Source: Lonepinella sp051851555
GTDB taxonomy: Bacteria > Pseudomonadota > Gammaproteobacteria > Enterobacterales > Pasteurellaceae
Assembly: GCF_051851555.1 (NCBI RefSeq)
Contig: NZ_JBPDVH010000001.1
Span: forward strand, 372,001 to 436,000
Reading direction: 5' to 3'
DNA length: 64,000 bases
The notes below the pieces were generated by a model. That model did not search any database. It saw nothing but the letters and a program-made list of their open reading frames with translations, and was not told the origin of the DNA. The translations under genes were made by a program, and so were the position numbers. Shown here piece by piece: positions 42,977 through 50,894 of this stretch. Position 1 is the first letter of the stretch; each line of letters begins with the position of its first letter.

Positions 42977-43795
42977 TTAATACACCCCGAAAATAGCTCG
43001 CAAATAACTCGCCACCGATTCATCTTTATTCAAGCCGATTTTTTCGAATTGCGGTAAGGCAGTAAGCAATCTCGGATCAGCATTGGCCATAATGCAACCT
43101 TTGCCCACTTCTTCCAGCATTTCTTTATCATTCATGCCGTCGCCGAAAGCGATACATTGGGATAAATCGTAGTCACGTTGCTTTAATAGCTCGGAAAGTG
43201 CGGTAGCTTTTGACACGTTTTTATTCATCACTTCTAGGCATTGTGGCGTAGAATAAATAATAGCCGTTTGATCACCGTATTTTTCTTTTAAGCGTTGTTC
43301 TAAAGGCAACAAATCTTCCAACGTACGTCCGATAAAAAAGATTTTTTGGCAATGTTTGCCATGATGTTTGGCAAAATCTACTACTTGATAGGTAAAGCCA
43401 CTTTCTTGGTGATATTTGTTTAATTCGGGAATATCCACATTGATAAACCAGTCCTCGCCTTGATAACTGTTTAAACAAACTTTGTACGGATCAAAGGGTT
43501 CTTGCATTATGTCAAAAGCCAACTGTTCAGGTAAATAATTGCTGTAAATTAACTCGCCTTGCAAATTATGCACTTCCGCACCGTTGGAGGTGATCATGGC
43601 GGCGTTTTCGATGTTCATTTTATTTAAAATAAAGGCAACATCTGGATAGCCACGTCCTGTGGCGAGAACAATATCCACATTTTTAGCCGCCACTTTTTCA
43701 AGGGTCGCAGCGGTAAATTCACCGACCACATGATGAGCGTTTAACAAGGTGCCATCCATATCGGACACCACGGCACGGTAAGGCAAGTTTTGCAT
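42977..43795 (-). CDS. yigL: Cof-type HAD phosphatase, YigL-like
   Basis: 272 residues. HAD motif I VVSDMDGTLLNAHHVV is at residue 9, motif II ITSNGAEVH near 88, and motif IV CIAFGDGMNDKEML near 215. STPQCLEVMNKNVSKATAL follows the pattern of E. coli YigL, a pyridoxal-phosphate and sugar-phosphate phosphatase. Other Cof paralogues are close, so the symbol is provisional. An uptake signal lies at 43196-43204. Confidence 0.75.
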   Translation of the reverse strand: MQNLPYRAVVSDMDGTLLNAHHVVGEFTAATLEKVAAKNVDIVLATGRGYPDVAFILNKMNIENAAMITSNGAEVHNLQGELIYSNYLPEQLAFDIMQEPFDPYKVCLNSYQGEDWFINVDIPELNKYHQESGFTYQVVDFAKHHGKHCQKIFFIGRTLEDLLPLEQRLKEKYGDQTAIIYSTPQCLEVMNKNVSKATALSELLKQRDYDLSQCIAFGDGMNDKEMLEEVGKGCIMANADPRLLTALPQFEKIGLNKDESVASYLRAIFGVY

Positions 43796-43946
43796 TTTTT
43801 ATCCTTAAATCTGGTATTTTTTGAAATTATAGCAAAAATCACTAAAAAATGACCGCACTTTTCTCAATAAAGAGTAGGAATAATAAGAAAGATCGTTATA
43901 ATGAAGAATATTACGCTAAAACAATAACGAATTTGCAGGTACAACA

Positions 43947-45599
43947 ATGAATGGAGCAAGATTAGTCACTGAATGTCTGAAAGCTCAGGGTGTCAACATT
44001 GTGTTTGGTTATCCCGGTGGAGCGATTATGCCTACGTATGATGCCCTTTATGATTGTGGCATTGAACATTTTCTTTGTCGTCATGAACAGGGTGCAGCCA
44101 TGGAGGCCATTGGTTATGCCAGAGCCTTGGGCAACGGCACCGTGGGGGTGTGTATTGCCACCTCTGGCCCCGGTGCAGCCAACCTTGTCACCGGTTTGGG
44201 GGATGCGTTTATGGACAGCATTCCGGTGGTCGCCATTACAGGGCAAGTGGCTAGCCACTTAATCGGCACGGATGCGTTCCAAGAGGCGGACGTGTTGGGG
44301 TTGTCATTGGCTTGTACTAAACACAGTTTTATTGTGCAATCGGTGGATGAACTGCCTGAAATTATCGCCAAAGCCTTTCAAATTGCTCGCAGTGGTCGCC
44401 CCGGTCCTGTCTTAGTGGATATTCCTCGTGATATTCAACTGGCCCCCACCGAGGCGAAACCGGTGGTGTATCCGGCGTTAGCCCCACAAAAAGTCCCAAC
44501 GAGTAAGCTCGAAAGTGCGGTGCAATTATTAAAAAATTCAAAGAAACCGGTGCTTTATATTGGCGGTGGGGTTGGTATGGCAAATGCCACAACGGCCTTA
44601 CGTCAATTTATTGCGACGACCCAAATTCCTTGCGTGTCAACCTTAAAAGGCTTAGGCACGATTCCTGCCAATACCCCTTATTATATGGGCATGATTGGCA
44701 TGCACGGCACGAAAGCCGCCAATTTAGCGGTGCAAGAGGCGGATTTATTGGTGGTGTTAGGGGCAAGATTTGATGACCGTGTGACAGGCAAATTAGACAC
44801 CTTTGCCCCTCATGCCAAAGTAATTCATGGGGATATTGATGCGGCGGAAATTAATAAATTACGCACCGCAGATGTGGCATTGCAAGGGGATTTAATTCAA
44901 ATTCTGCAAGGCTTGAGCCAACCGTTAAACATTCAACCTTGGCGTGACAATATTCAGCAGTTAAAACAACAATTTGATTTTACTTATGGGAAAAATCAAG
45001 GGGCAGGAAATATTGAACCGACTTGGTTATTGCATGAATTATCTGATAAAAAAGCCCCAACCGATATGATTGTGACTGACGTAGGACAGCACCAAATGTG
45101 GTCAGCACAACATATTGATTATTATGCCCCAGAGAATTTTATTACTTCAGCAGGGTTCGGCACCATGGGCTTTGGCTTGCCTGCGGCTATTGGTGCTAAA
45201 ATGGCACGTCCGCAAGATCAGTCGATTTTAGTCACGGGTGACGGCTCAATTATGATGAATATTCAAGAATTGGGGGCCGTGAAATCCTATGATGTGCCAG
45301 TGAAAATTGTGTTGTTAGATAACCAACGTTTAGGCATGGTGCGTCAATGGCAATCCTTATTTTTTAATGAACGCCACAGTTCCACGATTTTAGATGACAA
45401 CCCAGATTTTGTCACACTGGCGAAAGCCTTTGATATTGCGGGTGAACGTATTGAGAAAGCCAGTGAAGTGAATGCGGCGTTAGATCGTTTGTTGCAGTCA
45501 CCCACCGCCTATTTCTTGCATGTTTGCATTCCACCGGAAGAATGTGTCTGGCCGTTAGTGCCACCGGGTGCATGCAATGCGGATATGTTAGAAAATTAA
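43947..45599 (+). CDS. ilvG: Acetolactate synthase large subunit IlvG
   Basis: 550 residues, thiamine-diphosphate enzyme of valine and isoleucine synthesis. The catalytic Glu is in CRHEQGAAMEAIGYARA (near residue 48). The FAD-region pattern VVLGARFDDRVTGKL (near 270) and the ThDP motif GDGSIMMNIQELGAV (near 432) are intact, with no frameshift of the kind found in E. coli K-12 ilvG. The small subunit ilvM follows by 13 bp. No branched-chain leader peptide rich in Ile/Val/Leu was seen in the 150 bp upstream. Confidence 0.95.
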   Translation: MNGARLVTECLKAQGVNIVFGYPGGAIMPTYDALYDCGIEHFLCRHEQGAAMEAIGYARALGNGTVGVCIATSGPGAANLVTGLGDAFMDSIPVVAITGQVASHLIGTDAFQEADVLGLSLACTKHSFIVQSVDELPEIIAKAFQIARSGRPGPVLVDIPRDIQLAPTEAKPVVYPALAPQKVPTSKLESAVQLLKNSKKPVLYIGGGVGMANATTALRQFIATTQIPCVSTLKGLGTIPANTPYYMGMIGMHGTKAANLAVQEADLLVVLGARFDDRVTGKLDTFAPHAKVIHGDIDAAEINKLRTADVALQGDLIQILQGLSQPLNIQPWRDNIQQLKQQFDFTYGKNQGAGNIEPTWLLHELSDKKAPTDMIVTDVGQHQMWSAQHIDYYAPENFITSAGFGTMGFGLPAAIGAKMARPQDQSILVTGDGSIMMNIQELGAVKSYDVPVKIVLLDNQRLGMVRQWQSLFFNERHSSTILDDNPDFVTLAKAFDIAGERIEKASEVNAALDRLLQSPTAYFLHVCIPPEECVWPLVPPGACNADMLEN

Positions 45600-45612
45600 T
45601 CGGGGAGAAAAT

Positions 45613-45837
45613 ATGTTATTACATGAATTAACCATTGTGGCTAATCCAAGTCCTGAAGTGCTTGAACGCATTTTACGTGTTGTCCGTCTGCGTGGGTATA
45701 GCGTGACCAAATTAACCATGAAATTGGAAAACGATAAAGTTTGGTTAGATTTTTGTGTGACCAGTACGAGAGAAATTCATTTGTTGATCAACCAATTAGC
45801 GAAATTGCATGATGTGGTTGATGTAAGTTGTGATTAA
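45613..45837 (+). CDS. ilvM: Acetolactate synthase isozyme II small subunit IlvM
   Basis: 74 residues, a single ACT domain (LTIVANPSPEVLERILRVVRLRGYSVTKLTM), shorter than IlvH/IlvN as usual for IlvM. It pairs with IlvG. A GGGGAG site precedes the start. Confidence 0.9.
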   Translation: MLLHELTIVANPSPEVLERILRVVRLRGYSVTKLTMKLENDKVWLDFCVTSTREIHLLINQLAKLHDVVDVSCD

Positions 45838-45866
45838 TTATTATTCAATTTGTACTCACATTATAA

Positions 45867-45933
45867 TGTAGGGGCGTATTGCATACGCCCAATTTAAGAT
45901 CGAGCAATAGGGCGTATGCAATACGCCCCTACA
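45867..45933. repeat. Nested palindromic repeat between ilvM and ilvD (family B)
   Basis: Two 24-bp arms, 45867-45890 and 45910-45933, are perfect inverted copies. Each arm contains the self-complementary core GGGCGTATTGCATACGCCC or its complement. The middle 19 bp is unpaired. A decayed copy of the same sequence forms the tuf terminator (49591-49616). The element lies inside the ilv cluster. Confidence 0.9.
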
Positions 45934-45988
45934 TGTGAATAGATGTGAATTTTAGATCTAAATTAGAAATTTATTGGAGAGATTATCT

Positions 45989-47824
45989 ATGCCTAAATTA
46001 CGTTCAGCGACCTCAACACAAGGTCGCAATATGGCAGGTGCACGTTCCTTATGGCGCGCTACTGGTATGAAAGAGGGCGATTTCGGTAAACCGATTATTG
46101 CTGTGGTCAATTCCTTTACCCAGTTTGTTCCCGGTCACGTTCACCTAAAAGATTTAGGGCAGTTAGTAGCGGCAGAAATTGAAAAAGCAGGCGGGGTGGC
46201 GAAAGAATTTAATACGATTGCGGTAGATGATGGCATTGCCATGGGACATGGCGGTATGCTGTATTCCTTGCCAAGCCGTGATTTAATTGCCGATAGCGTC
46301 GAATATATGGTAAACGCTCACTGTGCTGATGCGATGGTGTGTATTTCCAACTGCGACAAAATCACCCCAGGGATGTTAATGGCTGCCATGCGGTTAAATA
46401 TCCCGGCGATTTTTGTGTCTGGCGGGCCGATGGAGGCGGGTAAAACCAAATTATCCGATCAATTAATTCGTTTGGACTTAGTAGATGCCATGATTGAGGC
46501 GGCTGATCCGAATGTCAGTGATGAGCGTATTGATGCCATTGAACGTAGTGCTTGCCCGACTTGCGGATCTTGTTCAGGTATGTTTACCGCAAACTCCATG
46601 AACTGTTTAACCGAGGCGCTTGGTTTGAGTCTACCGGGCAATGGTTCTTGTTTGGCCACGCACGCCGACCGTAAGGAATTATTCTTAAAAGCTGGTCGTC
46701 AAATTGTGGAGCTATGCAAACGTTATTATGAACAAGATGATGAAAGCGTTCTGCCACGTTCCATTGCCACCTTTGATGCCTTTGAAAACGCCATGAGTTT
46801 AGATATTGCCATGGGCGGTTCCAGTAATACCGTCTTGCATTTATTAGCCACGGCACAAGAAGCAGGGGTAGATTTCACCATGGCAGATATTGACCGTCTT
46901 TCTCGCAAGGTGCCTTGTTTAAGCAAGATTGCTCCGAATACCAATAAATACCACATGGAAGACGTACATCGTGCAGGCGGGATTATGGGGCTTGTGGGCG
47001 AGTTAGATCGTGCAGGCTTAATTCATCGCCACACTAACACAGTGCTAGGTTTAACCCTTGAAGAACAGTTAAATCAATACGATATTATCCGTAACCGTGA
47101 TCCAGAAAACTTAAAATTCTACCGTGCAGGTCCTGCGGGGATTCGCACCACTAAAGCATTCTCGCAAGACACTCGTTGGGATACGGTGGATGATGACCGT
47201 GTTAGTGGTTGTATCCGCAACAAAGAAAATGCCATTTCGCAAGAGGGCGGTTTGGCCGTGTTATTCGGTAACATTGCCCAAGATGGTTGTATCGTCAAAA
47301 CCGCAGGCGTAGATGAATCCATTTGGAATTTCACTGGCGAGGCCATTGTGTTTGAAAGCCAAGAAGACGCCGTATCGGGTATTCTTGGTGGCAAAGTCAA
47401 AGCGGGCCATATCGTAGTGATCCGTTACGAGGGGCCAAAAGGTGGCCCAGGTATGCAAGAAATGCTTTATCCGACGAGCTATTTAAAATCCATGGGATTG
47501 GGCAAAGCCTGTGCCTTGTTAACAGACGGTCGTTTCTCAGGTGGAACATCAGGGCTTTCCATTGGTCACTGTTCCCCAGAGGCCGCATCTGGCGGTGCCA
47601 TTGGCTTAGTGCGTGATGGGGATAAAATCGCCATTGATATTCCAAACCGTGGCATTGAATTGTTGGTGTCTGAGCAAGAATTAGCCCAACGCCGTATTGA
47701 ACAAGATGCCAAAGGTTGGCAACCCGTTAACCGTGAACGTGAAGTGTCCTTTGCCTTAAAAGTATTCGGGCATTTTGCGACGTCAGCGGATAAAGGGGCG
47801 GTGCGAGATAAAAGCAAACTATAA
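45989..47824 (+). CDS. ilvD: Dihydroxy-acid dehydratase IlvD
   Basis: 611 residues from the ATG at 45989 (GGAGAG site), matching the E. coli start (M-P-K-x-R-S-A-T). Iron-sulfur enzyme converting dihydroxy-acids to 2-keto acids in Ile/Val synthesis. The cluster cysteines lie in CISNCDKITPGML (near residue 122) and CPTCGSCSGMFTANSMN (near 195). GRFSGGTSGLSIGH is near 515. It is separated from ilvM by the family-B repeat, and ilvE is absent between them. Confidence 0.96.
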   Translation: MPKLRSATSTQGRNMAGARSLWRATGMKEGDFGKPIIAVVNSFTQFVPGHVHLKDLGQLVAAEIEKAGGVAKEFNTIAVDDGIAMGHGGMLYSLPSRDLIADSVEYMVNAHCADAMVCISNCDKITPGMLMAAMRLNIPAIFVSGGPMEAGKTKLSDQLIRLDLVDAMIEAADPNVSDERIDAIERSACPTCGSCSGMFTANSMNCLTEALGLSLPGNGSCLATHADRKELFLKAGRQIVELCKRYYEQDDESVLPRSIATFDAFENAMSLDIAMGGSSNTVLHLLATAQEAGVDFTMADIDRLSRKVPCLSKIAPNTNKYHMEDVHRAGGIMGLVGELDRAGLIHRHTNTVLGLTLEEQLNQYDIIRNRDPENLKFYRAGPAGIRTTKAFSQDTRWDTVDDDRVSGCIRNKENAISQEGGLAVLFGNIAQDGCIVKTAGVDESIWNFTGEAIVFESQEDAVSGILGGKVKAGHIVVIRYEGPKGGPGMQEMLYPTSYLKSMGLGKACALLTDGRFSGGTSGLSIGHCSPEAASGGAIGLVRDGDKIAIDIPNRGIELLVSEQELAQRRIEQDAKGWQPVNREREVSFALKVFGHFATSADKGAVRDKSKL

Positions 47825-47838
47825 ATTCCTTTCTTCGT

Positions 47839-47925
47839 TCCCTCTCCCTTTGGGAGAGGGCTAGGGTGAGGGTAAAATCATTTAAACAACCCTCACCCCG
47901 ACCCTCTCCCATAGGGAGAGGGGGA
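47839..47925. repeat. Palindromic intergenic repeat, family A, copy 3
   Basis: The arms 47839-47873 (CCTCTCCCTTTGGGAGAGG... AGGGTGAGGGT) and 47888-47925 (CCCTCACCCCGACCCTCTCC...) face each other over only ~14 bp, with 3-4 mismatches. The order of arms is reversed relative to copies 1 and 2. A run of T's follows at 47926-47932, so it could terminate transcription between ilvD and ilvA. Confidence 0.9.
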
Positions 47926-47964
47926 TTTTTTTATAATCATTAACAATAAAACTGCGGTGAAAAA

Positions 47965-49506
47965 ATGACAAATAATTTACCCAATCAACCCACAGGTTCA
48001 GACTATTTAAAAGCGGTCTTAAGTTCCAAAGTCTATGAATTAGCACAAGTTACCCCCTTGCAACCCATGCAAAAATTATCGGAAAAATTGGGCAATCAAA
48101 TTTTGGTGAAACGTGAAGATCGTCAACCTGTGCATAGTTTCAAATTGCGTGGTGCTTATGCCATGATTGCAGGTTTAACCGAACAACAAAAAGCAGCTGG
48201 CGTAATTACCGCCTCTGCTGGCAATCACGCTCAGGGTGTTGCCTTATCTGCTCAACATTTAGGCCTAAAAGCCTTAATTGTGATGCCACAAAATACACCG
48301 TCAATTAAGGTTGATGCGGTGCGTAGTTTTGGTGGCGAAGTCTTTTTATATGGTGCCAATTTTGATGAGGCCAAAGCCAAATCCATTGAGCTGTCGCAAA
48401 CCAAACAAATGACCCTGATTCCACCATTCGATCACCCTGCTGTGATCGCTGGGCAAGGTTCATTAGCCATGGAATTATTACAGCAAAATAGCCATATCGA
48501 CCGTATTTTTGTACCCGTCGGCGGTGGTGGTTTAGCGGCGGGAATTGCGGTGTTAATCAAGCAACTTTTACCTGAAATTAAAGTGATTGGTGTCGAAAGT
48601 AAAGACAGTGCTTGTTTATATGCCGCATTAAAAGCAGGTGAGCCAACAGACTTAGAGCGTGTCGGTTTATTTGCTGACGGTGTAGCAGTCAAACGTATTG
48701 GTGATGAAACATTCCGTCTTTGCCAACAATATCTTGATGATGTGGTGCTAGTGAACGGTGATGAAATTTGTGCGGCCATGAAAGATATGTTTGAAAATGT
48801 CCGTGCTGTGTCTGAACCCTCTGGGGCGTTGTCGTTAGCGGGTCTAAAAAAATACGTTAAACAACATAATATTCAGGGCGAAACCTTAGTCAACGTGCTA
48901 TCTGGTGCTAACTTGAATTTCCATACCTTACGTTATGTGTCTGAACGTTGCGAGATCGGCGAAAAACAAGAAGCCTTGTTTGCTGTCACTATTCCAGAAC
49001 AACAAGGTAGTTTCTTGAGATTCTGTCAAATTCTTGGGCAAAATCCGGTGACGGAATTTAACTATCGTTATGCTGATGAAAAGCAGGCCTGTATTTTTGT
49101 CGGGGTGCGTATTACCGGTGAACAAGAAAAACAAGCGATACTCAAACAGCTCCGTGATAATGGTTATAATGTACAAGATTTATCCGATGATGAAATAGCC
49201 AAAACCCATATTCGTTATATGATCGGTGGACGTTCAAACAGCCAGTTAAACGAACGTTTATATAGTTTTGAATTCCCTGAACAAAAAGGAGCGTTGCTCA
49301 ATTTCTTAGCCACCTTAAACACCACCAATACCAATATTTCACTTTTCCATTATCGTGCCCATGGTGCAGATTATGGCAATGTGTTAGCGGGTTTCCAAGT
49401 GGAAGAAGATAATCTTTCAGTATTTACGCAACAGCTCGAAAAAATCGGTTACAGCTATCAAGATGTCACGGAAAGTGTGGCTTATCGGTATTTTCTAGTG
49501 GGGTAA
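47965..49506 (+). CDS. ilvA: Threonine dehydratase (deaminase), biosynthetic, IlvA
   Basis: 513 residues, first committed step to isoleucine: threonine to 2-oxobutanoate. PLP lysine is Lys60 in HSFKLRGAYAM; the glycine loop VPVGGGGLAAGIAV is near residue 181. Two regulatory ACT-like domains (residues ~335-410 and ~430-513) are present, as in the feedback-inhibited biosynthetic enzyme. It lies 140 bp beyond ilvD, across a family-A repeat. A TATAAT at about 47931 may give it its own promoter. Confidence 0.95.
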   Translation: MTNNLPNQPTGSDYLKAVLSSKVYELAQVTPLQPMQKLSEKLGNQILVKREDRQPVHSFKLRGAYAMIAGLTEQQKAAGVITASAGNHAQGVALSAQHLGLKALIVMPQNTPSIKVDAVRSFGGEVFLYGANFDEAKAKSIELSQTKQMTLIPPFDHPAVIAGQGSLAMELLQQNSHIDRIFVPVGGGGLAAGIAVLIKQLLPEIKVIGVESKDSACLYAALKAGEPTDLERVGLFADGVAVKRIGDETFRLCQQYLDDVVLVNGDEICAAMKDMFENVRAVSEPSGALSLAGLKKYVKQHNIQGETLVNVLSGANLNFHTLRYVSERCEIGEKQEALFAVTIPEQQGSFLRFCQILGQNPVTEFNYRYADEKQACIFVGVRITGEQEKQAILKQLRDNGYNVQDLSDDEIAKTHIRYMIGGRSNSQLNERLYSFEFPEQKGALLNFLATLNTTNTNISLFHYRAHGADYGNVLAGFQVEEDNLSVFTQQLEKIGYSYQDVTESVAYRYFLVG

Positions 49507-49590
49507 AAACTGACTGAAGAAATACCGCATTTTTCCAACTTAGGTACACGTATTTTCCGTTTATCGTGACTATCTTGGCAGACATAAAAA

Positions 49591-49616
49591 AGGGGTGTAT
49601 TCAATAATACGCCCCT
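49591..49616 (-). terminator. str operon (tuf) terminator, decayed family-B repeat
   Basis: AGGGGTGTATT / AATACGCCCCT (49591-49601, 49606-49616) with one mismatch and a 4-nt loop, followed by six T's on the minus strand. It lies 25 bp past the tuf stop and faces ilvA. Its stem matches the outer part of the ilvM-ilvD palindrome. Confidence 0.8.
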
Positions 49617-49640
49617 ACTATTTATTGGTTAAATCGTTAA

Positions 49641-50825
49641 TTATTTAACAATTTTTGCTACCACACCAGCACCAACGGTACGGCCACCCTCACGGATAGC
49701 GAAACGTAAACCTTGGTCCATGGCGATTGGGTGGATTAGGCTCACAGTCATTTTGATGTTGTCGCCTGGCATAACCATTTCCACGCCTTCTGGTAATTCG
49801 ATGGTACCTGTTACGTCAGTTGTACGGAAGTAGAACTGTGGACGGTAACCTTTGAAGAATGGAGTATGACGTCCGCCTTCTTCTTTTGATAATACGTAAA
49901 CTTCTGATTCGAAATCGGTGTGTGGGGTGATTGAACCTGGTTTAGCAAGCACTTGACCACGTTCGATTTCTTCACGTTTTGTACCACGTAATAATGCACC
50001 GATGTTTTCACCTGCACGACCTTCGTCAAGTAATTTACGGAACATTTCAACACCAGTTACAGTTGTTTTCGCAGTATCTTTGATACCCACGATTTCAACT
50101 TCGTCACCAGTACGTACGATACCACGTTCTACACGACCAGTTACCACAGTACCACGACCAGAGATTGAGAATACGTCTTCAATTGGTAATAAGAACGGTT
50201 GGTCAATCGCACGCTCAGGTTCTGGGATGTAAGTATCTAAGTGGTTCGCTAACTCAACGATTTTTTCTTCCCATTCTGCGTCGCCTTCAAGGGCTTTTAA
50301 GGCAGAACCACGTACGATTGGAGTATCGTCGCCAGGGAAATCGTATTGTGAAAGTAATTCACGTACTTCCATTTCGACTAATTCTAATAACTCTTCGTCA
50401 TCTACCATGTCGCATTTGTTTAAGAATACGATGATGTATGGCACGCCTACTTGGCGACCTAATAAGATGTGTTCACGAGTTTGTGGCATTGGGCCATCTG
50501 TTGCTGCAACGACTAAGATTGCACCGTCCATTTGTGCCGCACCAGTGATCATGTTTTTAACATAGTCGGCGTGTCCCGGACAGTCAACGTGTGCGTAGTG
50601 ACGAGTTGGAGTATCGTATTCAACGTGTGAAGTGTTGATGGTGATACCACGTGCTTTTTCTTCTGGTGCATTATCGATTTGGTCGAATGCACGAGCAGCA
50701 CCGCCGTATTTTTTTGCTAATACAGTGGTAATTGCTGCTGTTAAAGTTGTTTTACCATGGTCAACGTGGCCGATTGTACCCACGTTAACGTGCGGTTTTG
50801 TACGTTCAAATTTTTCTTTAGACAC
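49641..50825 (-). CDS. tuf: Elongation factor Tu
   Basis: 394 residues. GTPase that brings aminoacyl-tRNA to the ribosome. GTP motifs GHVDHGKTTL (residue 18), DCPGHADYVKNM (near 81) and NKCDMVDD (near 136) are unchanged. It is the last gene of the str operon, 69 bp after fusA. A second tuf copy elsewhere is common in the family but not visible here. Confidence 0.99.
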   Translation of the reverse strand: MSKEKFERTKPHVNVGTIGHVDHGKTTLTAAITTVLAKKYGGAARAFDQIDNAPEEKARGITINTSHVEYDTPTRHYAHVDCPGHADYVKNMITGAAQMDGAILVVAATDGPMPQTREHILLGRQVGVPYIIVFLNKCDMVDDEELLELVEMEVRELLSQYDFPGDDTPIVRGSALKALEGDAEWEEKIVELANHLDTYIPEPERAIDQPFLLPIEDVFSISGRGTVVTGRVERGIVRTGDEVEIVGIKDTAKTTVTGVEMFRKLLDEGRAGENIGALLRGTKREEIERGQVLAKPGSITPHTDFESEVYVLSKEEGGRHTPFFKGYRPQFYFRTTDVTGTIELPEGVEMVMPGDNIKMTVSLIHPIAMDQGLRFAIREGGRTVGAGVVAKIVK

Positions 50826-50894
50826 TTTTCAGTTTCCTTTTGTTAGTCCCTAAAACTGCGGTGCAATTTTAGGGAGTTTTTGTTAAATAAAGTT

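Noticed and set aside
43800..43946. Attenuator leader peptide in front of ilvG.
   Set aside because: No short ORF rich in Ile, Val or Leu codons and no paired terminator/antiterminator stems were seen; only a TATAAT near 43897-43902 with a weak -35.
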